Shown here: positions 7,050 through 14,328 of the stretch, one piece after another
Layout: each line of letters starts with the position of its first letter
How positions within the stretch are numbered: the stretch's first letter is position 1
Assembly (NCBI GenBank): GCA_900540855.1
Contig: UQHK01000016.1
Location: 1 to 46,539 of the forward strand
DNA length: 46,539 nucleotides
From: an uncultured Collinsella sp.
GTDB taxonomy: Bacteria > Actinomycetota > Coriobacteriia > Coriobacteriales > Coriobacteriaceae
Reading direction: 5' to 3'
The notes under the pieces: generated by a model
The model's database searches: none
Told to the model about the DNA's origin: nothing
What the model saw: the letters and a program-made list of their open reading frames with translations, nothing else
Translations under genes and position numbers: made by a program

Positions 7050-9542
7050 ATGACGGTGTCGCAACAGCCGAGTGCTATCGAGGTACGTGGTGCGCGCGTC
7101 CATAACCTCAAGGACATCGATATCGATATTCCGCTGGGAAGGCTCGTGGGCATTGCCGGCGTGTCGGGTTCGGGCAAGAGCTCGCTGGCGCTGGGGGTTC
7201 TGTATGCCGAGGGCTCGCGTCGCTACCTGGAGGCGCTGAGCACCTATGCCCGCCGTCGTCTGACGCAGGCGGAACACGCTCAGGTGGACGAGGTGCTGCA
7301 CGTGCCGGCGGCACTCGCACTGCATCAGCGCCCCAGTGTGCCGGGCGTGCGCTCGACCTTTGGCACCATGACCGAGCTCAACAACAGCCTGCGCCTGCTC
7401 TTTAGCCGCTGCGCCCATCACGTATGCCCGCATTGCGGGACGCGCGTGGAGCCGAGCCTTAACGTGGCCGCAGGCCTGTCGCTCACGTGCCCCGCATGCG
7501 GTCACGAGTTCTACGCGCCGAGTGCCGAGGACCTTGCCTTTAACAGCGGCGGCGCGTGTCCTACCTGCGGCGGCACCGGTGTCATGCGTGAGGTGGACGA
7601 GGCGAGCCTGGTGCCCGACGAGTCAAAGACTATCAACGAAGGTGCGGTGCTTCCCTGGGGTACGCTCATGTGGGATCTGATGAAGCAGGTGGCCGGCGAG
7701 ATGGGCGTGCGCACCGACGTTCCGTTTAACCAGCTCACGCCCCAAGAGCGCGATATCGTGTTCCATGGCCCGGCGGTTAAGAAGCACATTCTCTACGTTC
7801 CCAAAAACGGCGAGGGCGCCACGCCGCTCGACTTTACCTATTACAACGCCGTCTATACCGTCGAAAACGCGCTCGCCAAGGTTAAGGACGACAAGGGGCT
7901 CAAGCGCGTTGCACGCTTTTTGCGCGAGGGACCGTGCCGCGATTGCGACGGTACGCGTCTCTCCGAGGCCGCGCGCCAGCCCCAGGTACGCGGTATCAAT
8001 CTGGCGCAGGCGGCGGCCATGACGCTGGGCGAGGCGATTGAGTGGGTGCGCGTAGTGCCTGCATCCTTGCCGACCGAGATGCGGCCCATGGCGACGGACA
8101 TCTGCGATTCTTTTTTGAGCACGGCCCGTCGCCTGATCGACCTGGGTCTCGACTACCTTTCGCTCGACCGCGCCGGTGCCACGCTGTCGACGGGCGAGCG
8201 CCAGCGCGTGCAGCTTGCCCGCGTGGTGCGCAACCGATCGACGGGCGTGCTGTATGTGCTGGACGAGCCTTCGATCGGCTTGCATCCTGCCAATGTCGAC
8301 GGCCTGGTGGGCGTGATGCGTGATCTGGTGGACGACGGCAACACCGTTGTTGTTGTCGACCACGACACGCGCGTGCTGGCAGAAGCCGACTATCTGGTCG
8401 AGATGGGCCCCGTTGCGGGAGCAGGCGGCGGCCATGTAATCGCCGCCGGTACGGTAGACGAGGTCGAACAATCGCAGGGCAGCCGCATCGCGCCGTTCTT
8501 GCGCTCGGACCCCAAGCGTCTGCGCCCGCAGGTGGCTGACGACGAAATGTTCGACCTAGGCCATATCCGCATGGCGACCGATGCCATCCATACCGTCAAA
8601 CCACTCGAAGTCGATATCCCGCGCGGCCGCCTTGTCGCGGTGACGGGTGTTTCGGGTTCGGGCAAGACGACACTGGTGCTCGAGACGCTCATCCCGGCGC
8701 TCAAGGCGCAAGCGGCCGGCGAGCGCCTGCCAAGGCACGTGCGTTGGGTCGATGCCGAGGGCATCGCGCGCGCCAACCTGATTGACGCCACGCCCATCGG
8801 CGCCAACGTACGCTCGACGGTAGCGACCTATGCCGACATCCATGATGAGCTGCGCCGCGCCTTCGCCCGTACGCCCGAGGCCAAAGCGGCAGGATATAAA
8901 GCGGGTGCCTTTAGCTACAACACTGGCGCTTTGCGCTGCCCTACGTGCGATGGCACGGGCTCGATATCGCTCGACGTGCAGTTTTTGCCCGATGTCGAGA
9001 TCGTCTGCCCTGCATGCCACGGCTCGCGTTATGCAGACGCGGCCTCGCATATTCATCGCGAGGGCAAGGACGGCAGCCTGCTTACGCTACCGCAGTTCAT
9101 GGATATGAGCGTGGATGAGGCCCTCGACGCCACGGTGGGACTCAAGAAAGTTCAGGCGCGCCTGCAGACGCTTCACGACCTGGGACTGGGCTACCTGACG
9201 CTCGGCGAGCCCACGCCGGCGCTCTCGGGCGGCGAGGCGCAGCGACTTAAGCTTGCGAGCGAGATGGGCCGCGTACAGGACGATGCCGTATTCGTGTTCG
9301 ACGAGCCCGCCATCGGCCTGCATCCGCTCGATGTTCAGGTACTGCTGAGTGTGTTTGATGGCCTCGTTGCCAAGGGCGCCACGGTTATCGTGATCGAGCA
9401 CGACCTCGACCTTATCCGTAACGCCGATTACGTGATCGACATGGGCCCGGGCGGCGGCGACGCAGGCGGACAAATCGTCTGCACCGGCACACCGGGCGAC
9501 ATCGCAGCTTGCTCCAAGAGCATTACCGGCCGCTATCTATAG
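7050..9542 (+). CDS. UvrA2-type ABC ATPase (UvrA-like, lacks UvrB-binding domain)
   Basis: 830 aa against about 940 for UvrA. Two ABC cassettes: Walker A GVSGSGKSS at 37-45 and again near 535; signatures LSTGERQR and LSGGEAQR; Walker B followed by DEPSIGLHP and DEPAIGLHP. Zinc-binding cysteines CPHCG (126-130), CPAC (147-150) and CPTCGGTG (170-176) follow each other closely, whereas canonical UvrA has about 115 residues of UvrB-binding domain here. That deletion, and the length, mark the UvrA2/DrrC class, linked in some species to DNA damage tolerance or resistance to DNA-binding drugs. RBS AGGGGAG, ATG 7050. True uvrA is not in this window. Confidence 0.8.
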   Translation: MTVSQQPSAIEVRGARVHNLKDIDIDIPLGRLVGIAGVSGSGKSSLALGVLYAEGSRRYLEALSTYARRRLTQAEHAQVDEVLHVPAALALHQRPSVPGVRSTFGTMTELNNSLRLLFSRCAHHVCPHCGTRVEPSLNVAAGLSLTCPACGHEFYAPSAEDLAFNSGGACPTCGGTGVMREVDEASLVPDESKTINEGAVLPWGTLMWDLMKQVAGEMGVRTDVPFNQLTPQERDIVFHGPAVKKHILYVPKNGEGATPLDFTYYNAVYTVENALAKVKDDKGLKRVARFLREGPCRDCDGTRLSEAARQPQVRGINLAQAAAMTLGEAIEWVRVVPASLPTEMRPMATDICDSFLSTARRLIDLGLDYLSLDRAGATLSTGERQRVQLARVVRNRSTGVLYVLDEPSIGLHPANVDGLVGVMRDLVDDGNTVVVVDHDTRVLAEADYLVEMGPVAGAGGGHVIAAGTVDEVEQSQGSRIAPFLRSDPKRLRPQVADDEMFDLGHIRMATDAIHTVKPLEVDIPRGRLVAVTGVSGSGKTTLVLETLIPALKAQAAGERLPRHVRWVDAEGIARANLIDATPIGANVRSTVATYADIHDELRRAFARTPEAKAAGYKAGAFSYNTGALRCPTCDGTGSISLDVQFLPDVEIVCPACHGSRYADAASHIHREGKDGSLLTLPQFMDMSVDEALDATVGLKKVQARLQTLHDLGLGYLTLGEPTPALSGGEAQRLKLASEMGRVQDDAVFVFDEPAIGLHPLDVQVLLSVFDGLVAKGATVIVIEHDLDLIRNADYVIDMGPGGGDAGGQIVCTGTPGDIAACSKSITGRYL

Positions 9543-9546
9543 GCGA

Positions 9547-9575
9547 TGTGACAAAGGGACTGCCCCTTTGTCACA
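9547..9575. repeat. TGTGACAAAGGGA palindrome (family 2), copy 3
   Basis: TGTGACAAAGGGACTG then CCCCTTTGTCACA, 29 bp. It lies between two convergent genes, 4 bases after the uvrA2-type stop and 7 bases before the end of ATPase 2. Confidence 0.85.
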
Positions 9576-9582
9576 TTGACTT

Positions 9583-10683
9583 CTATTTCACGCATTGAGC
9601 GGCGAGATAGTCGCGGAAGAATGGCAATTCAAAAGCGACGATTCCGCGCCCGCGTTCTCCAATGATGCCGGCATCTATCATGCGGCGTCGGTAGCGGGAG
9701 ACCTGCTGCGGCGAACGCTTAAGGCGTTCGACAAGGTCAGCGGTGGTGGACTCTTCCTCGTCATCGAGCATGGCGATGAGGAATCGCTTGTCCTCTGCAG
9801 TGAGTTCCCGATAGGTTGCCGCGAGGATTCGGTCATCCATCTCGTCGCGTGCGATTTTGATTCCTAGGTCAAAGTCACGTGACGAGATTTCCTTCGAATC
9901 GCTTGTAAGATCCCAGGCACGGTAGCCTACGAGTTGCAATAGGAAGGGAAAACCAGAGATCGAGCGAACGGCTCTATCGATTCCCTCAGCATCTGCTAGG
10001 CGATCGTTTTCCTGGATTGTGCGAATTAGGGCCTCGCGCACGTCATAGTCGGCAATGCGACCCAGATGATATTGTTGGGCGCGGCGAAGGAACGAGACCG
10101 TCTTGTGGTTCAGTAGCGTCGATACGTTGTTGGGAAGTCCCGCCATGAGCAGGGCGACGCGTTTCCCATCGGTCACAAAGTGCTGATACGTCGCTGCGAG
10201 CTGAATCATCTCGTCGAGTGTCGGGTCCACCTCGTCAACCGTGACGAGCAGACCGGTGCCCGCCTCGTTGAGCTGGTCGATGATGTCGCTCATGCGATAA
10301 CGCCAGGTTGAGACATCGTGAACGCGATTGACCTCGATGCTGCCGAGCGGTGCAATTCCGAGACCGGTGACTTCGAAGTTGTTAGACGGGTTGATGAGAT
10401 GGCCTGCAGCACGTTTCGCCCCGAGCTCGATTTCCTCAAGCATTCCCGAGAGCGCGGTCGTCTTTACCGCTATCCAGCCGTGGGATTCCGCCCTTGTTGC
10501 GAGCGACGACATGAGAGCGGTTTTACCGGTTCCACGCGCGCCTGAGAAGATCGAGGTCAATTCCGGGCGTCTACGCTGGCTCAAGAAGGCACGGTCCAAA
10601 TCCCGAATAATCTGTTGTCTGCCGGCGAGATGGGCAGGAACCTCACCAAAACTGGGGGTAAACGGGTTCTCGAGATACTCCAC
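9583..10683 (-). CDS. AAA+ ATPase with C-terminal winged helix (ATPase 2)
   Basis: 366 aa, GTG start at 10683 with AAAGGAG a few bases upstream. Begins ENPFTPSFGEVPAHLAGR. Walker A GARGTGKT (48-55), Walker B LLVTVDEVD (145-153), then AGLPNNV...FLRRAQQ and a C-terminal winged helix (TTADLVERLKRSPQQVSRYRRRM). Same order of domains as ATPase 1 but clearly diverged, so the two are old paralogs and not a recent copy. It is divergent from the serine recombinase at 10921; the shared intergenic region holds three phased repeats and a 17-bp palindrome. Function unknown; a DNA-linked switch or a helper of the recombinase are the leading guesses. Confidence 0.8.
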   Translation of the reverse strand: MEYLENPFTPSFGEVPAHLAGRQQIIRDLDRAFLSQRRRPELTSIFSGARGTGKTALMSSLATRAESHGWIAVKTTALSGMLEEIELGAKRAAGHLINPSNNFEVTGLGIAPLGSIEVNRVHDVSTWRYRMSDIIDQLNEAGTGLLVTVDEVDPTLDEMIQLAATYQHFVTDGKRVALLMAGLPNNVSTLLNHKTVSFLRRAQQYHLGRIADYDVREALIRTIQENDRLADAEGIDRAVRSISGFPFLLQLVGYRAWDLTSDSKEISSRDFDLGIKIARDEMDDRILAATYRELTAEDKRFLIAMLDDEEESTTADLVERLKRSPQQVSRYRRRMIDAGIIGERGRGIVAFELPFFRDYLAAQCVK

Positions 10684-10707
10684 AAGGCTCTCCTTTAGCG
10701 TCTCAGG

Positions 10708-10759
10708 TTAATTTCATTTTATTCTAGTTAATCTCAATTAAAAACGATTAATTTCATTT
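10708..10759 (-). promoter_or_regulatory. Three 20-bp phased repeats upstream of ATPase 2
   Basis: TTAATTTCATTT at 10708, TTAATCTCAATT at 10728 and TTAATTTCATTT at 10748: three 12-base units at exact 20-bp spacing, two helical turns, in an A/T-rich promoter region 25-76 bases upstream of the GTG start. The sequence differs from the ATPase 1 array but the layout is the same. Operator function is inferred. Confidence 0.55.
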
Positions 10760-10825
10760 CAAAGTATAAGGTTGGCGCCGTGCGTTGTCGAAGCGGTGCT
10801 TGAATAGCTTACGTTGGAGCCCGAA

Positions 10826-10842
10826 AATGGGTTCAACCCATT
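10826..10842. promoter_or_regulatory. 17-bp palindrome before the recombinase gene
   Basis: AATGGGTT, C, AACCCATT: a perfect 8-bp inverted repeat about a single base, 79 bases before the recombinase ATG. It could be an operator or a recombinase crossover site. The rest of the 10684-10920 intergenic region holds the divergent promoters and no gene. Confidence 0.45.
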
Positions 10843-10920
10843 CGCGAAATTTGCACGCCCTATTGTGAGTGGGCTCTCAGATGAGCTGAAGCTGCCATCG
10901 TGCGGCTGATAGGGGCAATC

Positions 10921-11556
10921 ATGAAAAACAGAATCTATGGGTATGCTCGAGTTTCGTCAGCAGACCAGAACCTGGATCGCCAACTGGATGCGCTGGAGCG
11001 GTTTCCGGTCCAAACGAATTTGATCTATGCTGACAAAGCGAGTGGAAAGGACTTCAGGCGTCCTCAGTACCAGCGTCTTCTTCGTCGTCTGCGCGAAGGG
11101 GGCGTTCTGGTGATTAAGAGTATCGACCGATTGGGTCGCGACTACCGTGAAGTTCTCGATGAATGGCGTCGCCTAACGACGGACAAACGCGTTGCCATCG
11201 TGGTGCTCGATATGCCATTGCTTGATACACGCGAACAACCCAATGGAATTACGGGGACTTTTATTGCCGACCTAGTGCTTCAGGTTTTGAGCTACGTGGC
11301 TCAGGTGGAGCGCGAAAACATAAAGCAGCGCCAGGCGGAGGGTATCGCGTCGGCGCGTCTGCGGGGTGTGAGGTTTGGGAGACCGACGCTCGAACGTCCG
11401 GATAGCTACCGCGATGTCATCAAATCATTCGAAGGAGGTGAGGTTACGAGGCAAGAGGCCGCAATGCTTTTGAACGTTAGCGCATCGACGTTTGATCGTT
11501 GGAGACGGGCGGACGTGAACGGATATGACCGTTCGCCGTCTGTCCGTCCTCTTTAG
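10921..11556 (+). CDS. Serine recombinase (resolvase/invertase family)
   Basis: 211 aa from ATG 10921; a GTG at 10900 would add 7 residues but MKNRIYGYARVSSADQ is the usual family start, with AGGGGC upstream. Catalytic Ser is S12 in YARVS, next to R10; the SIDRLGRD and LD..LLDTREQPNG segments also belong to the catalytic domain. A C-terminal helix-turn-helix (TRQEAAMLLNVSASTFDRWRR) binds DNA. Small resolvases of this type act on short inverted or direct sites, for DNA inversion or cointegrate resolution. Substrate sites are unknown; see the palindrome at 10826 and the direct repeat at 11564/11670. It is divergent from ATPase 2. Confidence 0.85.
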   Translation: MKNRIYGYARVSSADQNLDRQLDALERFPVQTNLIYADKASGKDFRRPQYQRLLRRLREGGVLVIKSIDRLGRDYREVLDEWRRLTTDKRVAIVVLDMPLLDTREQPNGITGTFIADLVLQVLSYVAQVERENIKQRQAEGIASARLRGVRFGRPTLERPDSYRDVIKSFEGGEVTRQEAAMLLNVSASTFDRWRRADVNGYDRSPSVRPL

Positions 11557-11563
11557 CTAGACA

Positions 11564-11690
11564 TTTTGACGAGGGGAGTTTATTGCACAGGGCCCACTCC
11601 TTCCCTCGATGTTTATCCAGTTCACGCCCTTGAATCAAATAGTGCCACTGCGTCGCCAATTCGTCTGCTATTTGACGAGGGGGAGGTTAA
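11564..11690. repeat. Direct repeat pair TTTGACGAGGGG, 106 bp apart
   Basis: TTTTGACGAGGGGAGTTT at 11564-11581 and ATTTGACGAGGGGGAGGTTA at 11671-11690 lie in the gap between the recombinase and the exported protein. The second copy ends about 20 bases before the next ATG. They could be recombinase sites or paired regulator sites; evidence is only the repetition. Confidence 0.35.
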
Positions 11691-11711
11691 ACGACTACCA
11701 AGGGATATGTA

Positions 11712-12596
11712 ATGAAGAAAAAGTTATTTACGGCAGTTCTGGCTTTTAGCGCGGCGGCGCTAATCGGCATTTCTCTACCACTCGGAATTACGGGTCGCGG
11801 CTGGAGTCCGGCATGCGCATTTGCAGCGACTAAGAAAAGTGGAAAGAAGCCAAAGCCAGGTAAGAAGGATTCAGTAAAAATCGATCAACTAAACTGGAGT
11901 GTCTCAGAAGGCGTTGTTGATGGCGTCGAGATGATGACATTTGAATATGACAATAAATCGAGCTTCGATATTGCTCAGTTCACTATTCAGTTTGAGCCGA
12001 AAGGGGAGTTGACTGACGAACAGAAACTCCTGTTTACTGACGTTTTTGATGAGGAAGAGGCTGCGCACGATTATTCAACGCTGATAATGACGGCGGATAG
12101 CCAGCGAATCGTCGAGAAGCGAAAATCGGTTGATAGCGTTCCGTGCATTATTCATGGTGACTATGTCGCCAATGCCCAGCAGAATCAATATGACCTGATG
12201 GAGCCTTCAGTGGCGACTATTGCCTATCTAGGCGGCGATGGAAAGATATATCTCGAGTACTATAGTTTCAAGTCGAAAACCTATACGACTTCATCAAAGG
12301 GCGGTGTCAAGGCGTATGACTGGCCAACAAAAGCCCTTGCAAAATCCTTGCCGAAGCCTGATTGCCCTATCGTTTATACGTCGTTAGACGAAAAAGACTG
12401 CCTTTCGTTTGTCGCATTTGGCATCGATCATGATGGGTACGACAAATACATCAAAGCTTGCAAGAAAAAGGGATACAAGGACATCGAATATTCGTATGAC
12501 AGCAGTTTTTGCGCAAAGGATAAAAAGGGACGGGAGCTGATGATCGGATATAGCGACCGAGATCAGCGGATGGGCGTCAGCGTTTCAGTTGATTAA
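11712..12596 (+). CDS. Exported protein with Lys-rich linker, possible DUF6591-like C terminus
   Basis: 294 aa. A signal peptide is clear: MKKK, a hydrophobic stretch to about residue 25, then a likely cleavage near ACAFAA (36-41). A lysine-rich linker (KKSGKKPKPGKK) follows, then a folded domain. The C-terminal 70 residues (FVAFGIDHDGYDKYIKACKKKGYKDIEYSYD...) resemble the Y.KYI.ACK.KGY pattern of DUF6591 proteins in Gram-positive gut bacteria, from memory. No lipobox at the cleavage site. Codon use is visibly A/T-richer than the flanking housekeeping genes, which fits acquisition with the recombinase. Function unknown. Confidence 0.6.
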   Translation: MKKKLFTAVLAFSAAALIGISLPLGITGRGWSPACAFAATKKSGKKPKPGKKDSVKIDQLNWSVSEGVVDGVEMMTFEYDNKSSFDIAQFTIQFEPKGELTDEQKLLFTDVFDEEEAAHDYSTLIMTADSQRIVEKRKSVDSVPCIIHGDYVANAQQNQYDLMEPSVATIAYLGGDGKIYLEYYSFKSKTYTTSSKGGVKAYDWPTKALAKSLPKPDCPIVYTSLDEKDCLSFVAFGIDHDGYDKYIKACKKKGYKDIEYSYDSSFCAKDKKGRELMIGYSDRDQRMGVSVSVD

Positions 12597-12643
12597 CGTG
12601 GGCGTATGATCGAATGATCAACGCGTTATGATGCCTATGTATG

Positions 12644-12683
12644 GATTGGGGTGCCGGCCTATGGTCTGTGCCCCAATCTTTCT
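12644..12683 (+). terminator. Terminator after the exported protein
   Basis: GATTGGGG (12644-12651) pairs with CCCCAATC (12671-12678), followed by TTTCT. Confidence 0.6.
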
Positions 12684-12844
12684 AAAGTTACGTGCAGCAG
12701 AATAGGTATTAAATTAACGTATGAATGTGTATTTATATTATGTTGGATTTAAGTCCTTCCTTTCTGAATTGGTTGACATCAAAACCCAATATAAATGAAT
12801 TGAGTCCGTAATTACCCTGAGGACAACTGGAGGACAAGGGCTAA

Positions 12845-13492
12845 ATGAGCGTTTCCAATCCGTTTAAAACAATTGGCCAGAAGATAATTGTCGCCCTATT
12901 GGCGTTAGGCTTGATTGCAGCTTGCGGCGGCTGCGTGTACCTGTGGTTGACGCGCGATCAGACCGTTATAAGCGATGATTCGATTCGGGAAGAAATTAAG
13001 CCGGTAACGAAGTTGCTTACCTACGAATACGATTTTACTCAGGTTCTATATATTGACGACGCAGGGAATCCGTTTGGTTTTAACAATCCATTTACTACTA
13101 AGCGATATGTAGCGACCATCGATGGCAAGGCGGATATCGGTCTGAACGTAGACGATGAGAACCTGAAGGTCAAAGTCCATCGTTCGAAAAACAACGAGTC
13201 GGTAATAAAATCTGTTAATGTTACGCTTCCGCATTCCGAGATCGTGGCGTTGTCAACGGATCCGAACTCGCTTAAAAAGTACGTTGAGGACAATGGTTTT
13301 CTTAATTGGAATCAGGTCAGTACGGACGATTTAAATAAATTGCTTCAGCAGGCTGATAAGGACCAGAGGCAAAAGGTTCAAGAAAGCGGCATGCTGGAAA
13401 AATCTGATGAACGTGCAGTAAAACTGGTGAAAAAGCAGGTGTCGACGTTCTGTGGTCCAGACGTAAGGGTCAATGTCGAATTCGAAGATTAA
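12845..13492 (+). CDS. Membrane-anchored DUF4230-family protein
   Basis: 215 aa. One N-terminal membrane segment (about residues 13-35, IIVALLALGLIAACGGCVYLWL), then an extracellular domain. The layout, with a TM helix, KLLTYEYDFTQVLYI, a beta-rich middle (YVATIDGKADIGLNV) and LPHSEIV, matches DUF4230. The Cys-rich stretch near the end of the helix could be a lipobox variant but the order fits a plain anchor better. GGAGG (12829-12833) lies 11 bases before the ATG, a long spacing. A/T-rich codon use like the preceding gene. Function of DUF4230 is not known. Confidence 0.65.
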   Translation: MSVSNPFKTIGQKIIVALLALGLIAACGGCVYLWLTRDQTVISDDSIREEIKPVTKLLTYEYDFTQVLYIDDAGNPFGFNNPFTTKRYVATIDGKADIGLNVDDENLKVKVHRSKNNESVIKSVNVTLPHSEIVALSTDPNSLKKYVEDNGFLNWNQVSTDDLNKLLQQADKDQRQKVQESGMLEKSDERAVKLVKKQVSTFCGPDVRVNVEFED

Positions 13493-13528
13493 TATCTACT
13501 TTTGAAATCAAATTACTGATTCAGCTGA

Positions 13529-13569
13529 ATGCCCGCTATCGCGATGCCTTACGTTGCGATAGCGGGCAT
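13529..13569 (+). terminator. Long-stem terminator after DUF4230 gene
   Basis: ATGCCCGCTATCGC (13529-13542) and GCGATAGCGGGCAT (13556-13569): 14 perfect base pairs, 13-nt loop, then CTCTGATTTCGTTT. Confidence 0.7.
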
Positions 13570-13594
13570 CTCTGATTTCGTTTGAAGGGTGTCA

Positions 13595-13640
13595 ATGTGA
13601 CAATTGTCCGATATGACAACGAGACTGTCCCTTTGTCACA
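13595..13640. repeat. TGTGACAAAGGGA palindrome (family 2), degenerate copy 4
   Basis: TGTGACA at 13595 and GACTGTCCCTTTGTCACA at 13623-13640 are the outer left arm and the complete right half of the family palindrome, separated by unrelated bases. The right half supplies the stop codon of trmL on the other strand (ATG TGA). Confidence 0.7.
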
Positions 13641-14235
13641 TTCCCGGAAAGCCTGTTTGGCGCAGGGCCTCGTAGAGGACGATGGCGGCGCTGTTGGAGA
13701 GGTTGAGTGCACTAATGCGGTAGTCGGTCGGGTCGATAAAGTTGCCGCAGATATCCTGCCGAAGGATGGCTTCGTGGCTGTCCTCGGTATGTCCGAGCGC
13801 CTCCTCGTGGGCCTCCCAGGTCTCGGCGTTATCGAGCGAGTCGCAATCGCGCAGCATGGGAATGCGCTCGCAGCGCTCAGGCGTCGCTGCGAGCAGCTCT
13901 TCGGGAATCCCCGAGCTCTCGCTGCCAAAGACCAGATAGTCACCGTCGCGGTAGGTGCTTTGCGCATAGGTGCGGCGCGCCTTTTTGGTCAGCAGGTGCA
14001 GGCGTTCGTCGGCGGGGGAGAGGTCGTTGCGCGTAAGGAAATCCTCCCAGGCGGCATAGATCGTCACGTCCAAGTTTTGCCAGTAGCCCAGGCCGGCGCG
14101 ACGCACCGTCTTGTCGTCGAGCGAAAAGCCCAGCGGCTCCACCAGGTGCAGGCGGGTACCGGTGACCACGCAGGTGCGGCCGATATTGCCCGTATTGGCC
14201 GGAATCTCGGGCGCGTACAGCACGATATTGAACAT
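13636..14235 (-). CDS. trmL: tRNA (cytidine/uridine-34 2'-O)-methyltransferase TrmL
   Basis: 199 aa from MFNIVLYAPEIPANTGN at 14235, with AAGGAG just upstream. SPOUT-class knotted methyltransferase that 2'-O-methylates the wobble base of tRNA-Leu. Family motifs: PANTGNIGRTC (N terminus), FGSESSGIPEELL (SAM site), and RISALNLSNSAAIVLYEALRQTGF at the end. It is about 40 residues longer than E. coli TrmL (157 aa), with an extra acidic stretch around LRDCDSLDNAETWEAHEEALGHTEDSHEA between the last two motifs. Its last two codons, ATG TGA, lie in the palindromic repeat. Confidence 0.9.
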   Translation of the reverse strand: MFNIVLYAPEIPANTGNIGRTCVVTGTRLHLVEPLGFSLDDKTVRRAGLGYWQNLDVTIYAAWEDFLTRNDLSPADERLHLLTKKARRTYAQSTYRDGDYLVFGSESSGIPEELLAATPERCERIPMLRDCDSLDNAETWEAHEEALGHTEDSHEAILRQDICGNFIDPTDYRISALNLSNSAAIVLYEALRQTGFPGM

Positions 14236-14257
14236 GAATCTCCTTGGCTCAGAATGA

Positions 14258-14291
14258 AAAACCACCACGAAGGGCACCTTCGTGGTGGTTT
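14258..14291 (-). terminator. Terminator after the COG0523 GTPase gene
   Basis: AAACCACCACGAAGG (14259-14273) pairs with CCTTCGTGGTGGTTT (14277-14291), a 15-bp stem with a 3-nt loop. On the minus strand it is followed by TTTTCATT. Confidence 0.85.
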
Positions 14292-14328
14292 GGCGGTTAC
14301 GTGGGCGGAAAACGCCCGCTTCGATAGC

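Noticed and set aside
12773..12795. Promoter TTGACA ... TATAAA before the DUF4230 gene
   Set aside because: The spacing is 11 bases, too short for a standard promoter.
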